A stretch of 37,335 nt of DNA from NCBI GenBank assembly GCA_002812745.2, contig NCSJ02000391.1, forward strand, positions 1-37,335. The letters run 5' to 3'. Below the pieces are notes generated by a model. It saw only the letters and a list, made by a program, of their open reading frames with translations, ran no database searches and was not told where the DNA came from. The position numbers and the translations under genes were made by a program. Below, one piece after another: positions 10,366 through 20,169 of the stretch. Each line of letters starts with the position of its first letter. The stretch's first letter is position 1. This DNA comes from Scytalidium lignicola. Lineage: Eukaryota; Ascomycota; Leotiomycetes.

Positions 10366-10866
10366 CATCTCAGGAAATAAATAGAATATCATCAGTTCCT
10401 AATAACTTTTCTATAGCTGGAGTTGTTGAATCATAGTAATTGGCCAATGATTTGTTGCAATTTAAGAGCAGTAGAAGTGACTCAAAACTAGCATGATACC
10501 AAGCTAGAATCTCATCACTCACAATTAATTTACGTGGCTGCTGAACTTGAGAGGCGTCATTTTAGACACGGTTATCTCGGAATGCGCTCCTATCATGTCA
10601 TCCTGTTGTGCTTAGGTTCTGCGATTTTTCGGCGATGCAGCATTTCCTCAGGAGACCCTTACACAATCCCTGTTTCTGAGTTTATAATACATGCAAAGCA
10701 TTTGAGAAACTTAGTACTAGATGGCGCGCTAATTCAAGAGTGAATGCCAAGTGTCGAATAACGTATAAATCACTGCCGAATCAATGTCCTCCTTCCGATT
10801 AAACAGTAACATTCTATCTACCGTACTTTGTATCACATACCACCCTTTACTCCCATTTCAAGCAAG
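10366..10866. promoter_or_regulatory. Upstream region of the 2OG dioxygenase gene
   Basis: 501 bp without a convincing gene. It contains a variant of the cluster motif at 10620-10633. A GTG-started frame at 10534-10743 covers the motif and has no family resemblance. Confidence 0.4.
10620..10633 (-). promoter_or_regulatory. Putative cluster operator, copy 3 (variant)
   Basis: TGCGATTTTTCGGC; the reverse complement is GCCGAAAAATCGCA, which matches the consensus except for the last two positions. It is 234 bp upstream of the dioxygenase ATG. Confidence 0.45.
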
Positions 10867-11979
10867 ATGATTTCAAGAGAGTTTCCTGAGGTTGATCACT
10901 TTATCCCTGTTGGTCCAACGAAAGAAAAGTTCGACTTCACCGATTTGGAAACTTTAGATTTCTCTCGTTACAATGACGGGCCGGAAGCAAGAAAAGAACT
11001 GGCTGACCAAGTCCACCGGGCCATGTCAACGCAGGGTTTCTTTGTGGTTATAAATCACGGAATCAGCGAAGAGCAAGTCGAGCGTCAGGCTGATATCGGG
11101 CACACAATTCTCAAACGAACACCACCAGAGGAAAAGGAAAAGCTAAAGGCCGATATATTAGGCAAAGGAGAATACCCCGGCTTCAAACCAAGAGGACATT
11201 GGAAGACCGTTGGAGACACTCCAGATAGAATCGAAAACTTCAACGTCAATCGTAACATGAAACTGCATCAGCAGCCTCTAGCATTGGAGCCGTACCGCCC
11301 CGAAATACAAAGTTGCGTGGATATGATTCATAAGGACATACTTTCCAGAATTTATAGAGTGTTTGCGATAGCTCTTGAGATTGAAGATGAAGAGTTCTTT
11401 GTCAAACTTCACAGCTACGACAAGCACGATGAATCATGGGCTCGTTGGATGGAATATTATGATGGTGATCAATCCGGACAGAACGATAAGGAGTCACTTT
11501 GGTTGGGCGGTCATCAAGACATGACCGCATTATCACTTCAATTCAGCCAGCCGATGACGACTTTGCAAGTACGCCACTACGCTGATGACTCTCAATGGAA
11601 ATACATTCCACACATTCCCGGTGCAATCATTGTGAATGCTGGCGAAATTATGAAATGGTGGACTGGAGATTATTTCAAGGCTGCCGTTCACAGGGTTGTT
11701 CAGCCTCTCTCGGATCAGAGAGGGCATGATCGAAGCAGTTTCTTTTACTTTGTGGTTCCAAATGATGAGGTCGTCATTAACACATTGCTAGAAGAGAGCC
11801 CAGTTTTGCGGAGATTGAGAGTTAAAAAATGGTTCAGAGACAACGAAGCTCCTACAAGTAAGGAATGGATTAACAATCGAATTAGGTCAACTGGTCAGAA
11901 AACGCTGTTCACGAGCGCTGATGGCAAAAAGAGTGAGGAGCAGAAGATTGGCAAAGTGACGACTACTTGGTTTCGATAA
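10867..11979 (+). CDS. 2-oxoglutarate/Fe(II)-dependent dioxygenase (isopenicillin N synthase-like)
   Basis: 370 residues from the first ATG (MISREFPEVDHF). The N-terminal DIOX_N-type segment contains GFFVVINHGI (about 57-66). The C-terminal double-stranded beta-helix supplies the iron triad: His216 and Asp218 in GGHQDMTALSLQ, and His275 in AVHRVVQPL. Arg289 and Ser291 (RSSFFYF) are the expected 2-oxoglutarate clamp. PGAIIVNAGEIMKWWTGDYFKA is the usual strand between them. It should hydroxylate, desaturate or oxidatively modify a small molecule in the cytosol. The substrate is unknown; relatives act in nicotinate, pyrimidine and secondary-metabolite pathways. It lies between the cupin remnant and the damaged reductase on the same strand, with a variant cluster motif 234 bp upstream. 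It appears intact and intronless. Confidence 0.9.
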   Translation: MISREFPEVDHFIPVGPTKEKFDFTDLETLDFSRYNDGPEARKELADQVHRAMSTQGFFVVINHGISEEQVERQADIGHTILKRTPPEEKEKLKADILGKGEYPGFKPRGHWKTVGDTPDRIENFNVNRNMKLHQQPLALEPYRPEIQSCVDMIHKDILSRIYRVFAIALEIEDEEFFVKLHSYDKHDESWARWMEYYDGDQSGQNDKESLWLGGHQDMTALSLQFSQPMTTLQVRHYADDSQWKYIPHIPGAIIVNAGEIMKWWTGDYFKAAVHRVVQPLSDQRGHDRSSFFYFVVPNDEVVINTLLEESPVLRRLRVKKWFRDNEAPTSKEWINNRIRSTGQKTLFTSADGKKSEEQKIGKVTTTWFR

Positions 11980-12567
11980 ATATACTGAATCAAAGGATTT
12001 ACAAATAAGTACTCATAGCGTTAGTAGCTGTGTTTAAATTTCCTATAGCACTTGCTTAAGAGACTGTGATATCCAGTATATTGACATTTCATAATGTCTC
12101 CTCATGTGTCGATGCAACAACACAGCTATCGGTATTTACAGGTAGATGCTCGTATTCCCACTCTTCGGAATTTGCCTTTCCTCTAAGGCTGGCCTTAGAT
12201 CATCAGGGGAGTATCTAGTCTTAGATTGTGAGGCAAAATTTTCTCAGATTGCCGGGTGTGATCAATGGGAAAGCTGACAACTCCGATTTTTCGGCCAGTT
12301 GCATAGTTTAGTGGCGACATTGCAGAATGTGACCTTAGCTAGCGCAGTTTTACCTTTTGAAGTAAAACAACACATACGCTTTCGGTTGTCGGCGCTTTCG
12401 GTTGTCGGCTCTATCACCATCCTCGATGACAAAAGAATGCACGTCGCCCTAGATTCAAGCTGCAATGGCATTAATTTCTCTCTTTCGTTATAGATATATA
12501 TTCATATTTATATACACAATCAAGCTCCTAGTGTTAGAAATTCTCAACGTTTAAATATTTCCTCAAA
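11980..12567. promoter_or_regulatory. Upstream region of the reductase pseudogene
   Basis: 588 bp with no gene. It carries a cluster motif at 12282-12295 and, at about 12378-12405, a 15-bp tandem duplication (GCTTTCGGTTGTCGG twice). The small frames on both strands near 12262-12493 overlap each other and are not credible. Confidence 0.45.
12282..12295 (-). promoter_or_regulatory. Putative cluster operator, copy 4
   Basis: TCCGATTTTTCGGC; the reverse complement GCCGAAAAATCGGA has the exact CCGAAAANTCGG core. It is 273 bp upstream of the reductase start. Confidence 0.55.
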
Positions 12568-13611
12568 ATGCCTGTTAAAAGCACTTCCCAATGGATAGTT
12601 ACTCCAAATGCTGGCTTTGATGCCCTTCAATATGAGGCTAGTGTGGCTATTCCTGATCTAAAGGAGACACAATGTCTTGTTAAAATTGAAGCGGTTTCCT
12701 TGAACTATCGCGACATTGCAATAGCTTCGGGACGGTATCCGTTGCCACTGGCAAAATCTTTCGTACCTTGCTCTGATGGAGCTGGATAGGTCGTAGTCAT
12801 TGGCTCAAAGGTTACCGAGTTCCAAGTTGGAGACAAGGTGTCCATACTCTTCATGCAAGATCATCTTGACGGTATTATCACACCTCAAATCCGGCAAAGC
12901 ACGCTCGGAAGCCAACGTGATGGCGTTCTTCGTCAGTATGGCATATTTGAAGAGACTGGGCTTGTGACGCTGCCAAAAAGTCTTTCATATATTGAGGGGT
13001 CTACCTTACCATGTGCAGCTGTGACTGCCTGGAACTGTTTATTTGGTCTAAAGTCTAATCCTCTCCAAAAGGGGGACATAGTTCTTACACAAGGCACTGG
13101 TGGGGTGTCCTTATTCGCAATTCAATTTGCACTTGCAATCGGGGCAACGGTCATTGTTACAACCTCGACGGTAGAGAAAGAGCAAAAGCTGAAGGCACTG
13201 GGAGTCTGTCACGTAATTAATTACAAATCTGACCCTAATTGGGGCGAGACAGCAAAATCAATAACTCCGGATGGCCTCGGTGTACATCACGTTATTGAGG
13301 TAGGTGGGGAATCCACAATACCCCAGACTATGAAAGCGATCAGACCGGAGGGCGTTGTATCGATGATAGGATTTCTCGGTGGGAAGATGAATAATCAGAC
13401 GAGCTTCTCCTTGATCCAACAACAACTCTGCATTGTGAGGGGTATGAATGTTGGCTCACGAAAATTATTCTGCGAAATGAATTCTTTCATAGACAGCAAA
13501 GGCATTAAGCCTATACTCTCAGATCAAACTTTCAACTTTCAAGCGGCAAAAGAGGCATACAAGTACATGGATCTGCAAGATTTCTGGGGTAAATGTTATT
13601 AAAATTACCTG
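12568..13611 (+). pseudogene. Medium-chain (zinc-type ADH / quinone oxidoreductase-like) reductase, interrupted
   Basis: About 345 codons in one frame, with an in-frame TAG at 12787-12789 (codon 74). The stop falls inside the conserved SDGAG-x-VV block, where the frame continues as VVVIGSKVTEFQVGDKV. The rest is a good MDR reductase: AVTAWNCLFGL, the NAD(P)-binding TQGTGGVSLFAIQFA, and FWGK near the end. The frame then closes at 13602, but a one-base shift after GGTAAA (13590s) would read VIKIT and stop near 13611, which is the normal C-terminus of the family, so a small indel is likely too. The NAD(P)H-dependent oxidation or reduction of an alcohol, ketone or enone is the family role. Two independent lesions favour a recent pseudogene over a sequencing error. 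It lies between the dioxygenase and permease, with a cluster motif 273 bp upstream. Confidence 0.8.
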
Positions 13612-13960
13612 AGCTCGAGCCATTGGCGTACCTAGATCCTGAAGAAGAGATAGAATAGGCAAACTGTATAGATTTCCTTTTATTAAGAATGCCATTACTA
13701 TAGCTAGAAATTAAAATATNAAAAAAACTAAACAAATTACTTAACAAGCAGTCCCAATTTCTAGTGCCTGAGATTCTAAGATGATTTGTGTGTTGTGATT
13801 GTCAACCTTAAACCTCGGAAGCTGAATGTCTACTCGTTCTCAAACCCCGTCAAAATGTCATGATCTATGAAAGTGCTTTATTCAATGGAGAGTAGATTCT
13901 AAACTGGGTTTTAAACCGATGATGGCTGTGATAGCTATACCACCATTTGGTAAATCTAAC

Positions 13961-13974
13961 GCTGAAAACTCGGC
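13961..13974 (+). promoter_or_regulatory. Putative cluster operator, copy 5
   Basis: GCTGAAAACTCGGC differs from the consensus only by a C-to-T at the first CpG, the kind of change expected from cytosine mutation. It is 388 bp upstream of the permease ATG. Confidence 0.5.
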
Positions 13975-14203
13975 GTTTTACTGCACGAATCAGCTCAACC
14001 ACATAGTAATCTTAACATCATTTGTAGAAGCCATGGCTGAAAACTAAATACAAATAGGGTGCATGAAACTAAAATCTGGATTAGGGGGTTCGATTTAGTA
14101 AAAACCAATAATTACGCGGGAGTCTTTCCTTGAACCGCGGTTGAATACAATGTCGGTGGGGAGCAGAAGTTAAGACGACTACAGTTGTTCTAGATGCTCT
14201 TTC

Positions 14204-14217
14204 CCCGACTTTTCGGA
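14204..14217 (-). promoter_or_regulatory. Putative cluster operator, copy 6
   Basis: CCCGACTTTTCGGA; the reverse complement TCCGAAAAGTCGGG keeps the exact CCGAAAANTCGG core with different outer bases. It is 145 bp upstream of the permease ATG. Confidence 0.5.
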
Positions 14218-14361
14218 CTCCACCCCCAGAAGCCTCGCCAGAGTCCCCCCATTAAGTTCCCGCCTCCGTGAAGATATAATTTCCCCAGATCTGACCAGTT
14301 CAAGGCATCTCAATAGGAAGCTTATTCCCCGAATTACTTCTGAGGCAATCTTATAGCCAAT

Positions 14362-15852
14362 ATGTTTTCTGATATCAAAGCCGACGATCTGATGCATATC
14401 GAAAGTATTACCCCTAAATCAGAGAACCTCGAAGATAAAAATGCCGACGCGCTACAGCTTGAACAAATATCTATCGATCCTAAAGTTGAAAGGTCGCTGA
14501 ACAGAAAATTTGATTTTCGCATTCTGCCATGCCTCTTTCTAATCTACTTCTTTTCGTTTATGGACCGCTCAAGCATAGGAAATGCAAGCATTGCTGGTCT
14601 CAACGCGGATCTCAAACTGGAGGGTAAAGCATTCGAGACTGCTCTTGCACTTTTCTTTGTTGTCTACCTGATAGTTGATATTCCTGCTGGCTGGGTGTTC
14701 AAGTCCATTGGACCCCGTTATTTCCTCAGCCTAAGTATCTTCTGTTTCGGCATTTGCACTATCTGTCTAGGCTTTGTCACCACGGCAAGCCAGCTGTACG
14801 CAGTTCGATGCTTACTTGGTTTCTGCGAAGGAGGACTGACACCATGCCTATATCTCTACATCGCCCTTTTCTACAAGCATACTGGCATACAGAAACGGAT
14901 GGCTTGGTTCTACACTGCAGCCCCTCTAAGTGGGGCGATAGGAGGATTGCTCGCATCTGGGTTGGGAAAGATCAATGTTGGTCGATTCAAAGCATGGCCA
15001 TGGATTTTTTTCATTGAAGGTGCTCTGACTCTTCTCGTCCGCATCTTTTGCTTCCTCCGTCTACCAAATTTTCCCAGCCAAACTCGAGGCTTGACTGACG
15101 CTGAGCTTCAGCTTGCTAGAGTTCGAGGGGGAGCAATTGGCAACGGCATAAATATCGACCAGGAAAAAGAAAAGTTCTCCTGGAACAAGGTTCGAGATGG
15201 TTTCCTTGATTGGAATACGATTATTCTCTCCCTTGCAGCAATCGGATCATACTGCAACATCTACGCATACGGCCTATTTTCGCCAACCATCATTAAGACT
15301 TTTGGCTACAGCACCATCCACTCTCAGCTACTAAGTGTCGCACCTTATATCTTCGCCATTCTTTGTGTCTTATTCTGCGGTTACCTCTTTGACTATTTAC
15401 ACCTTCGAGGACCATTTATGATCGGCGCCTGCATTCTTCAAGCAGTTGGTTGGATCATTAATATTGCGGCTAAGAGTAATACTGCTACATATTTCGGTTG
15501 TTTCTTAATAGCAGGAGGGGTCTTCTCTGGAATCAATCTTATGGCCTCTTGGTTGACCGAAAATCTACAGCCTCACTATGTTCGCGCCACGGGGATATCT
15601 TTATCAGTGACCATGGGTACCTGCGGAGGAATCATTGCCACATTCACCTATATGGATACTGGTTCTAATGTTGGGAATTGGGTCCAACTTGGAATGTGCA
15701 TCTTGAGTGCTATTTGCGCAGGATTCTTGATGTGGAAGAACAACGCCGAAAATAAGCTTAGACAGCGCGGTGGCCGAGATTACCGTCTCCACAATGCAAG
15801 CTCACCAGAACAGCTGGGCTCTCGGCACCCGGCATTTGTTCTGTCTCTGTAA
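14362..15852 (+). CDS. MFS permease, anion:cation symporter (Dal5/Tna1-like) family
   Basis: 496 residues, intronless, with about 12 predicted membrane segments and the two-bundle MFS layout. The first helix, FLIYFFSFMDRSSIGNASIAGL (about 55-76), carries the DR(S/T)xIGNA signature of the fungal ACS family, whose known members carry allantoate, nicotinate, pantothenate, biotin or other organic acids. GFCEGGLTPCLYLYIALFYK and the PWIFFIEGALTLLV segment before the central loop are also typical. It probably sits in the plasma membrane and imports, or exports, the carboxylate handled by the neighbouring enzymes. ATG 14362 is the first in frame; Met11 is an alternative. Two cluster motifs lie upstream. 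No defect seen. A vacuolar or export role cannot be excluded. Confidence 0.88.
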   Translation: MFSDIKADDLMHIESITPKSENLEDKNADALQLEQISIDPKVERSLNRKFDFRILPCLFLIYFFSFMDRSSIGNASIAGLNADLKLEGKAFETALALFFVVYLIVDIPAGWVFKSIGPRYFLSLSIFCFGICTICLGFVTTASQLYAVRCLLGFCEGGLTPCLYLYIALFYKHTGIQKRMAWFYTAAPLSGAIGGLLASGLGKINVGRFKAWPWIFFIEGALTLLVRIFCFLRLPNFPSQTRGLTDAELQLARVRGGAIGNGINIDQEKEKFSWNKVRDGFLDWNTIILSLAAIGSYCNIYAYGLFSPTIIKTFGYSTIHSQLLSVAPYIFAILCVLFCGYLFDYLHLRGPFMIGACILQAVGWIINIAAKSNTATYFGCFLIAGGVFSGINLMASWLTENLQPHYVRATGISLSVTMGTCGGIIATFTYMDTGSNVGNWVQLGMCILSAICAGFLMWKNNAENKLRQRGGRDYRLHNASSPEQLGSRHPAFVLSL

Positions 15853-17080
15853 AGCATATAATTTTCCAAACATGAAGCATAGTTTGAGCTTGATCCTCGT
15901 TGATGTTGCTCTTATATACCAGATTATTGAGATCTAACATATTCCATATATAGACCTGAGTCGCTGATTTAGTCGAGACAATGAGTATGATAAGTTTTCA
16001 AAAATATTACTGGCTTAACTTATTGCATTGTGTTTAACCTGGAGATAGAACCAAAAAGACATAAACATGTATAATCCATTCCTAACTATGAAGTCAAACC
16101 TCGAATTTTGTAACATTATAACCATGGAAATTTTTTTTTTGAGCTTAAAAAGTAGCAATCTCATTGTCAAATGAAATGCAGTCCCTCATACTTGCGTACA
16201 ATAGTTCATACACTTAAAAGCACCCCGGCTGTACGTAAGGAGATCTCTAAAGCTAATCTTAACATATCAGCTCATATGGATTCTTTCAGAACAATGGTTA
16301 AAAGATTCAGCATTCAACTCCAGGCCCCATAGATCGCATGGTAACAAAAAAAAGAAAATGGTCGAAGAAACATTCACAATATCTTTATACTAATTTATCA
16401 ATCGTTCCTTTGCAGAAGATCTAAATATACTAGCTTTGTGTCTCTAGTAGTTAGCTTCTCTGATCAACAAGCTAGCCAGGCTCTCAACCGCCATATATGA
16501 GTGTGAGACTATCTCTATATATCACTTTAATATCATATCATATTTAGCATTGTTCTCATCGTATGCACATAAAATTGCTTTGGCAACTCTCATCGACTGG
16601 ATAGCTAAATCCACATTCGTCCTCTATTTAAGGCTTATAACTTTCACTACCGTATTGGCAATAAATTTATGGCCCAGGTTGCAGCTTGCGATTATAGAAA
16701 TTATGGATCATTAGATAGTAGAGCAGTTTGCCCTGTTAAATGCTTTTTATGGACGAGGTTGGATGGATGGCCTTAATCTTTTATATCAGGAAATTTTTTT
16801 GCCTTAGAGATGTCACCGGAATTTGGCGATTAGAATTCACGAGGGTTTGGGTAAACTATGCGTATAGTTCTTTTTATTTTGCCATTGCTTTCAATAGTTG
16901 AGGGCTATGTCGGTTTGTAAATTCCTTTCTTATCTTTTATTTACACACTGAGAGAGATACATAAACATAGGCAAACAAGAGGCAACACTTTCCAGTATAA
17001 AAATGTCGGTAGGGGGCTAAAGATTATACTGTTCTATACAAAACAAATGATCCCAATAAGCTTTGGGAATCTCCGATGCC
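15853..17080. other. AT-rich intergenic DNA, no gene seen
   Basis: Low-GC sequence with many stop codons in all frames and homopolymer runs (for example the T run at 16132-16141). It separates the intact permease from the convergent mutated MFS pseudogene. I see no domain or repeat match in it. Confidence 0.5.
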
Positions 17081-18561
17081 TCACACTTTCCAGTTCCATC
17101 CTTTACCGACTGTCGCCTCAAGCCTCGCCCAAGCAGTAGCTATGCTGGCTACAAACAATAATACTCCAACAGTCACAGTTGCATGCTTATATGTTCCTGG
17201 CGAGATCAGAGCTATCGCTTGTGGAATTAAAAGGCCCGTTAGAGGAGTCCCCAATAAAGCTCCTATACCGCGTATGAGGGAGAGGGCGCCGTTGACGCCA
17301 GTGAAATGTTGCACGCCGAAGAGCTCAATGAGGCATGCTGGAAATAATGAAATGTAAGCGCTGGCGAAGGCACTGTAGAGAACGGTTAAGAATACGAAGA
17401 GGACATTAGCGCCTGTATTATAACTTGCATGGTTGTAAAAGGTACTCGGCAGCTAAAATGCTAGGACAGCAACAGCACTTATTAGAGTTGTGGCAAACAA
17501 AGCATTGAGTCTTTTATACTTATCAGTTGCCTAACTAATAATAACCTAAAATACGAAGTTCGAAGCATTGCTGATGGTGATGAAATTCGTAGTAGCTTTG
17601 GCATACGCCGTATAAAAGAATAACAGGGTAGAATATCCGGCGGATTGTAGGAAAGTACTTAAAGCTTGTGTAGTAAACTTCTTCAATTTGGCTATTTGCA
17701 AATCCATTACCGGAAGTTTTTAGAATTACACTGTTTGTTTATTCTAGCCTTGAGTCTTTAAACGGATTCTTTCAGTAAGGCGAGGTTCTTATCTCAATGA
17801 AAATCCAGTTATTATTACAAGGAGGGTTGAGATACAGCCTGAGACTTTTATCATATTCTAGAAGCTTATGTGTGAAATCAAGGCTCTTAGCACTGGTGGC
17901 CACATTATTCCACCAACTCTTGTGCTAGCCATAATCAAGCTATAGTAAGACTCTGACACTTTGAAAATCAGGTCGGTATTATCGTTGTTATTAGAACATA
18001 CAACATCAAGGTGCTAAGGCCGGCTAAAATGCTTTGAGTAAGAGTGAACTGCCAAAAATACTGACTGAAACTAGTTAGAATAAAGGCTATGCTGAATATT
18101 ACACGGCTTGAGGAAATCATAATTTGAGATGAGTATATTTTGGACTATAGCACCATGAAAGGCTCGCTAATAGTCATCAGCGCAATAGTAAGAATCCTAA
18201 TGAGGCCGATGAGCGCAGTTGAGGCCTTTGTAAAGGGGTTATTGGGCTACTTGGCCATTTCTTCGTAGAGAGCTTAGTAGACGCCAAACGTGAAGATGAT
18301 GGAACACGTCATGGACACCACTGTGAAACCAGCTAGAACAACAAAAATTGGATAGCTGAGACGATGAATCGGGGCATATTGGTATTCTCTTGTACTAAGT
18401 CTACTGTATCGTTTGATGACATACTGTTTGGAAACCTGCAGCTGGGAATCGCGCTCATCGGTACCTGTTGATACATTATTCGCGACAGCAGTGCTGGTTC
18501 CGAGCTCCAGCTCATCATTTTGCGGTTCTAGCTCGCTCGTGTCAGAGGCTGATTTCTCCAT
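17081..18561 (-). pseudogene. Monocarboxylate-transporter-like MFS pseudogene, RIP-type decay
   Basis: The whole length of an MCT (SLC16/Mch)-type transporter can be followed. The N-terminus is an acidic, Ser-rich tail, then HRLSYPIFVVLAGFTVVSMTCSIIFTFGVY, stop, ALYEEMAK, stop, PNNPFTKASTALIGLI. Later come TATDKYKRLNALFATTLISA, VLYSAFASAYISLFPACLIELFG and VNGALSLIRGIGALLGTPLTGLLI, ending GWNWKV at 17081. At least eight stops occur; most stand where Gln or Trp is expected (CAA/CAG to TAA/TAG, TGG to TAG), which fits C-to-T mutation of RIP. The first and last segments are in different frames, so at least one indel or a lost intron is also present. It cannot make a functional transporter. It is next to the cluster but convergent with the ACS permease, and I see no cluster motif before it. 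Confidence 0.88.
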
Positions 18562-20169
18562 GTTGGTAGAAGCGCAAGTAGATGAAATGGAGAAGTTCTG
18601 AAGTTCCGAAGATAATGGCCGGTTACATGGGTTTACAGACCTCTATATATATGGCAATACTTGCCCACTATACAGTAATTAATTGAGTAGTTGAATCAAT
18701 TCAATTCTTATGTTCGCACATTGCCACAGAAAGCCATAATCTTTTCAACAAAGGAATCAAAGAAAAACTTTCATATAAGAATAAGGATTCTAATCTAATA
18801 GTAGGGAATTGCTGTCCTTTGTTATATAATAGTCTAAAGCTTATATATTTAGGCTAGTTAGTCGGGTTGGTAAAATATGGTATCTAATATAAATTGTATT
18901 GTATTGATACAATTATCATGTAATTATCATAACTCCGTAATAGTTTGAGTTTCCTCAAATAAGCTACCCAAGAGCAAAGTTGCCTTATCATTAGGGCTAC
19001 TAGTACAGAATCAATAATATAGACATGTAGGAACTGTAGTATATACAGTAAGGCTAAAAACAGCTTTTGAACTCTTGTACATTTACACAATTGCAATATA
19101 TTTAATAGTACAATATAGTATAGTATAGTATAATTGTAGTATATATATTAGAAAATAATAATATAAAACAAATAATTTATTCTAATTTTTAAACTAATTT
19201 TTAATATAATTAGAGTTATAAAATAAAAAACATTGTGAAGTTAATCTTAATATTCTTTACTTTTTTATATTTTGTTCTTATTCTGTTAATTAGAAATTTA
19301 AAGTTTATATAATGTACGTTAACGTGAATTCTACGTGAATCTCATTAGTACGATTGAGTTCTTTGTTAGGAGACGTACGTTGTCGACTGTTGAATTACTT
19401 TCTTCACTGGAAGGTTCTATGGAGATTCTTTGTAGGAGGCCTTTACTTAAGGAGGGCATTTCTCCCTGTAGCTAGTTCATTAGATCTCATACAAATTAAG
19501 CCTGTATTCAGTGTTCCTGCTACTTGCTGTTCTACCTTACCCTGCGAAGGGCCCTTTAATATGTACTGTTTGATATATGGGACAGCGTTTTCCTGGATTA
19601 TTTTAGATGGAAATTACACTTCATTGACAGCCCTTAGTCTGGCAGTGTTCTACCTGGACTCAAGTTACCAACGGCTTGGGTTACAAAAGGCTAAACCACT
19701 CTTCACAAGGGAGATGAAGATGCTGGGATATTGGAGGAGCTTTGAAGTGGAGATTAGCTCAAATATGGTTTGTCTAGCAAATTGTTCAAAGAGGAAGCCT
19801 CGCCAACTTTATACTCTTGCATTTATTAACGTTATACCCTCAACATCGTATCCTTAACGCTCCTTCTGAGGGTTAGCACTTGCTCATATTTAGTACTATG
19901 GAAAATACATATTCATATTAGGAGCTTAGCGGCGGGAGTCACTCATTCACCAACAGCGATAAGTACGCCTTTTATTTACGTTTTAGGATTCACAAGTGTT
20001 CTGCTTAGGGAATAATTTAACGGCTACACACAAGTTGAAGTGGCCCTCCGACAAATGATCGAACGGTAACTGCTACTGGCTGTTCCCATGCTCTTAGTCT
20101 TTAGGTAGACTATCTTCACACCACACTTTTCACAGATTTATCTGGGAGCTGGAAGCGTCACTATAATCC
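18562..20169. other. Very AT-rich spacer with an LTR-like repeat relic
   Basis: Apart from the repeat block at 18641-18699 there is nothing I can name. The line 19201-19260 has 9 G/C in 60, and a (TATAG)n-like run lies at 19114-19132. A 167-codon plus-strand frame at 19354-19857 has no family resemblance; it could be a remnant but I do not call it a gene. Confidence 0.5.
18641..18699 (+). repeat. LTR-like repeat relic, copy A
   Basis: CTATATATATGGCAATACTT followed by GCCCACTATACAGTAATTAA closely matches 28304-28359 (CATACTTGCCCACTGTACAG and onward). The TATA-like start and the presence of copies elsewhere suggest part of an LTR promoter region. It lies 80 bp upstream of the start of the MCT-like pseudogene. 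Confidence 0.5.

Larger units (their letters stand above)
13612..14361. promoter_or_regulatory. Upstream region of the ACS-type permease gene
   Basis: 750 bp without a gene. It holds two copies of the cluster motif (13961-13974 and 14204-14217) and one ambiguous base at 13720 next to a run of A. A minus-strand frame at 14179-14397 overlaps the motif and the permease start and is not credible. Confidence 0.5.

Noticed and set aside
10534..10743. A 69-codon frame starting at GTG
   Set aside because: A GTG start is not expected in a fungal nuclear gene, there is no resemblance, and it covers a regulatory motif.
19354..19857. A 167-codon plus-strand frame
   Set aside because: No family resemblance, no supporting splice or promoter signal, and it lies in AT-rich degraded DNA; mentioned only in the spacer entry.
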